A stretch of DNA of 13,574 nucleotides from DAOTVS01 sp034436375 (lineage in GTDB: Bacteria; Chloroflexota; Anaerolineae; SpSt-313). Below, piece by piece: positions 12,363 through 13,574 of this stretch. Position 1 is the stretch's first letter. Each line of letters begins with the position of its first letter. Where the stretch lies: the NCBI GenBank assembly GCA_034436375.1, contig DAOTVS010000109.1:1-13574 (forward strand), read 5' to 3'. The notes beneath the pieces were generated by a model that saw only the letters and a list, made by a program, of their open reading frames with translations, was not told the origin of the DNA and ran no database searches. The translations under genes were made by a program, and so were the position numbers.

Positions 12363-13574
12363 TCAGATCAGCGCGACCTGCAGCGCCTCAGCGAGGTTGC
12401 TGGCGCCGATGACCTTGATGCCAGGGGCGCCGCCGCGCGGGTTCTCGCACTGCATCTGGGGCACCAGGCAACGCGTAAAGCCGAGCTTGGCCGCCTCGCG
12501 CAGGCGACGGTCGAGGTGGCCCACGGAGCGCAACTCGCCGGAGAGGCCGATCTCGCCAATGACGGCCAGGTCCGAGGCGACGGGCCGGTCGCGGTAGCAG
12601 GAGGCAATGGCGGCGGCGACGGCCAGGTCGGCGGCGGGCTCGTTGATGCGTAGCCCACCCACCACATTGATAAAGATATCCTGCGTGGCCAGCGAGAGTC
12701 CTGCCCGCTTGGTCAGCACGGCCGCCAGGATGAGCAGGCGGTTATAATCGATGCCGTTGGCCGTGCGGCGCGGCAGGCTGAGGCTGGTGGGGCCGGTAAG
12801 AGCCTGGATTTCCACCAGCAGCGGGCGCGTGCCCTCCATCGTGACGGCGATGGCCGAGCCGGCGGCGGCCGCCTGGCGCTCGGCGAGAAAGACCTGGGAG
12901 GGGTTGGCGACCTCCGCCAGGCCCGTCTCGTTCATCTCAAAGACGCCCACCTCGTTGGTGGACCCGAATCGGTTCTTGACGCCGCGGAGCAGGCGAAAGG
13001 CGTGAAAGCGCTCGCCCTCCAGGTAGAGCACCGCATCTACAATGTGTTCCAACACCCGCGGCCCGGCGATTGTGCCCATCTTGGTGACATGACCCACGAT
13101 AAAGATCGGCACCCCGGTGGATTTTGCCATTCGCAGCAGCGCCGTAGCCCCCTCGCGCACCTGCCCCACCGAGCCGGCGGAAGAGGCCAGCTCCTCCAGG
13201 TAGACGGCCTGGATGGAATCGACGACAGCCAGGGCCGGATGCATCCGCTCGATGTGGCCCAGGATCTGGCTGAGGTTGGTCTCGGCCAGCACGTAGAGGT
13301 TATCGGACAGGGTGCCCAGGCGATCGGCGCGCAGGCGGATTTGCTGGGCCGACTCCTCGCCGGATACATAGAGCACCCGAGCCCCCTGGGCGGCTAGCAG
13401 GCCCGAGACCTGCAGCAGGAGGGTCGACTTGCCAATGCCCGGGTCGCCGCCGATAAGCGTCACCGAGCCGGGGATGATGCCCCCGCCCAGCACGCGGTTG
13501 AACTCGTCGAGGGGGATGCTGATGCGCTCATGCCGGCTGGTGGCCACCTGGTTCAGGGGCTGGGCTTCGCTGGT
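12363..13574 (-). CDS. radA: DNA repair protein RadA (Sms), N-terminus cut by window edge
   Basis: RadA is a RecA-like ATPase/helicase that processes recombination intermediates in homologous recombination. Visible in order are VLGGGIIPGSVTLIGGDPGIGKST (Walker A), VLYVSGEES, ALAVVDSIQ (Walker B), the RadA-specific KNRFGST motif and a Lon-protease-like C-terminal domain (GIDYNRLLILAAVL through GEIGLSGELRSVGHLDRRLREAAKLGF). The frame stays open through the right edge, so about 403 residues are present. The roughly 50 missing N-terminal residues should carry the four-cysteine zinc finger. It is separated by 165 nt from the larA-like gene on the same strand. Identification is certain. Confidence 0.97.
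   Translation of the reverse strand, partial: TSEAQPLNQVATSRHERISIPLDEFNRVLGGGIIPGSVTLIGGDPGIGKSTLLLQVSGLLAAQGARVLYVSGEESAQQIRLRADRLGTLSDNLYVLAETNLSQILGHIERMHPALAVVDSIQAVYLEELASSAGSVGQVREGATALLRMAKSTGVPIFIVGHVTKMGTIAGPRVLEHIVDAVLYLEGERFHAFRLLRGVKNRFGSTNEVGVFEMNETGLAEVANPSQVFLAERQAAAAGSAIAVTMEGTRPLLVEIQALTGPTSLSLPRRTANGIDYNRLLILAAVLTKRAGLSLATQDIFINVVGGLRINEPAADLAVAAAIASCYRDRPVASDLAVIGEIGLSGELRSVGHLDRRLREAAKLGFTRCLVPQMQCENPRGGAPGIKVIGASNLAEALQVALI

Overview
The window is GC-rich and gene-dense, with strong Shine-Dalgarno sites and GTG/TTG starts. The tubulin-like/VWA pair, SHOCT and DUF2892 membrane proteins, molybdopterin genes and a LarA-family protein together look like a Chloroflexota bacterium (Anaerolineae-like). 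This placement is an inference from gene content, not from a marker gene. Both ends cut genes: a VWA protein on the left and radA on the right.

Left part (1-3840, minus strand): a two-gene operon. A 751-aa tubulin-fold-like protein overlaps by 4 bp a membrane-anchored von Willebrand A protein. A good promoter (TTGACC-18-TATAAT) lies about 145 nt before the GTG start. The leader between them can form either a 12-bp antiterminator-like helix or an intrinsic terminator that uses the same strand. This looks like an undescribed attenuation switch and is the most interesting regulatory element here.

Middle-left (3900-5640): two small SHOCT-domain membrane proteins face each other across a hairpin. 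They are followed by a cytochrome-c-like remnant with a damaged haem motif and by a DUF2892 membrane protein, both on the minus strand. The 370 bp after that hold no gene I can support.

Molybdenum cofactor block (5640-7900): moaC on the plus strand has its own promoter. It converges across a strong hairpin on a minus-strand pair, moaA followed by a MOSC-domain protein. The moaA leader is about 130 nt long and structured, and a hairpin in it covers the Shine-Dalgarno site.

Accessory zone (7937-10155): a 141-bp MITE-like inverted-repeat element flanked by CTAG sits between moaA and an orphan MacB/LolD-type ABC ATPase gene. The zone continues with a second palindromic element, fragments of four apparently broken genes (membrane protein, amidohydrolase, DUF3795, McrC-like nuclease), and an intact tRNA-Gly(CCC) with a near-consensus promoter and a terminator.

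Right part (10134-13574, minus strand): a cobalamin-dependent methionine synthase activation-domain-like protein, a LarA/DUF2088-family protein that keeps the nickel-pincer residues, and radA, which runs off the right edge. No CRISPR array, complete transposase or rRNA is visible.
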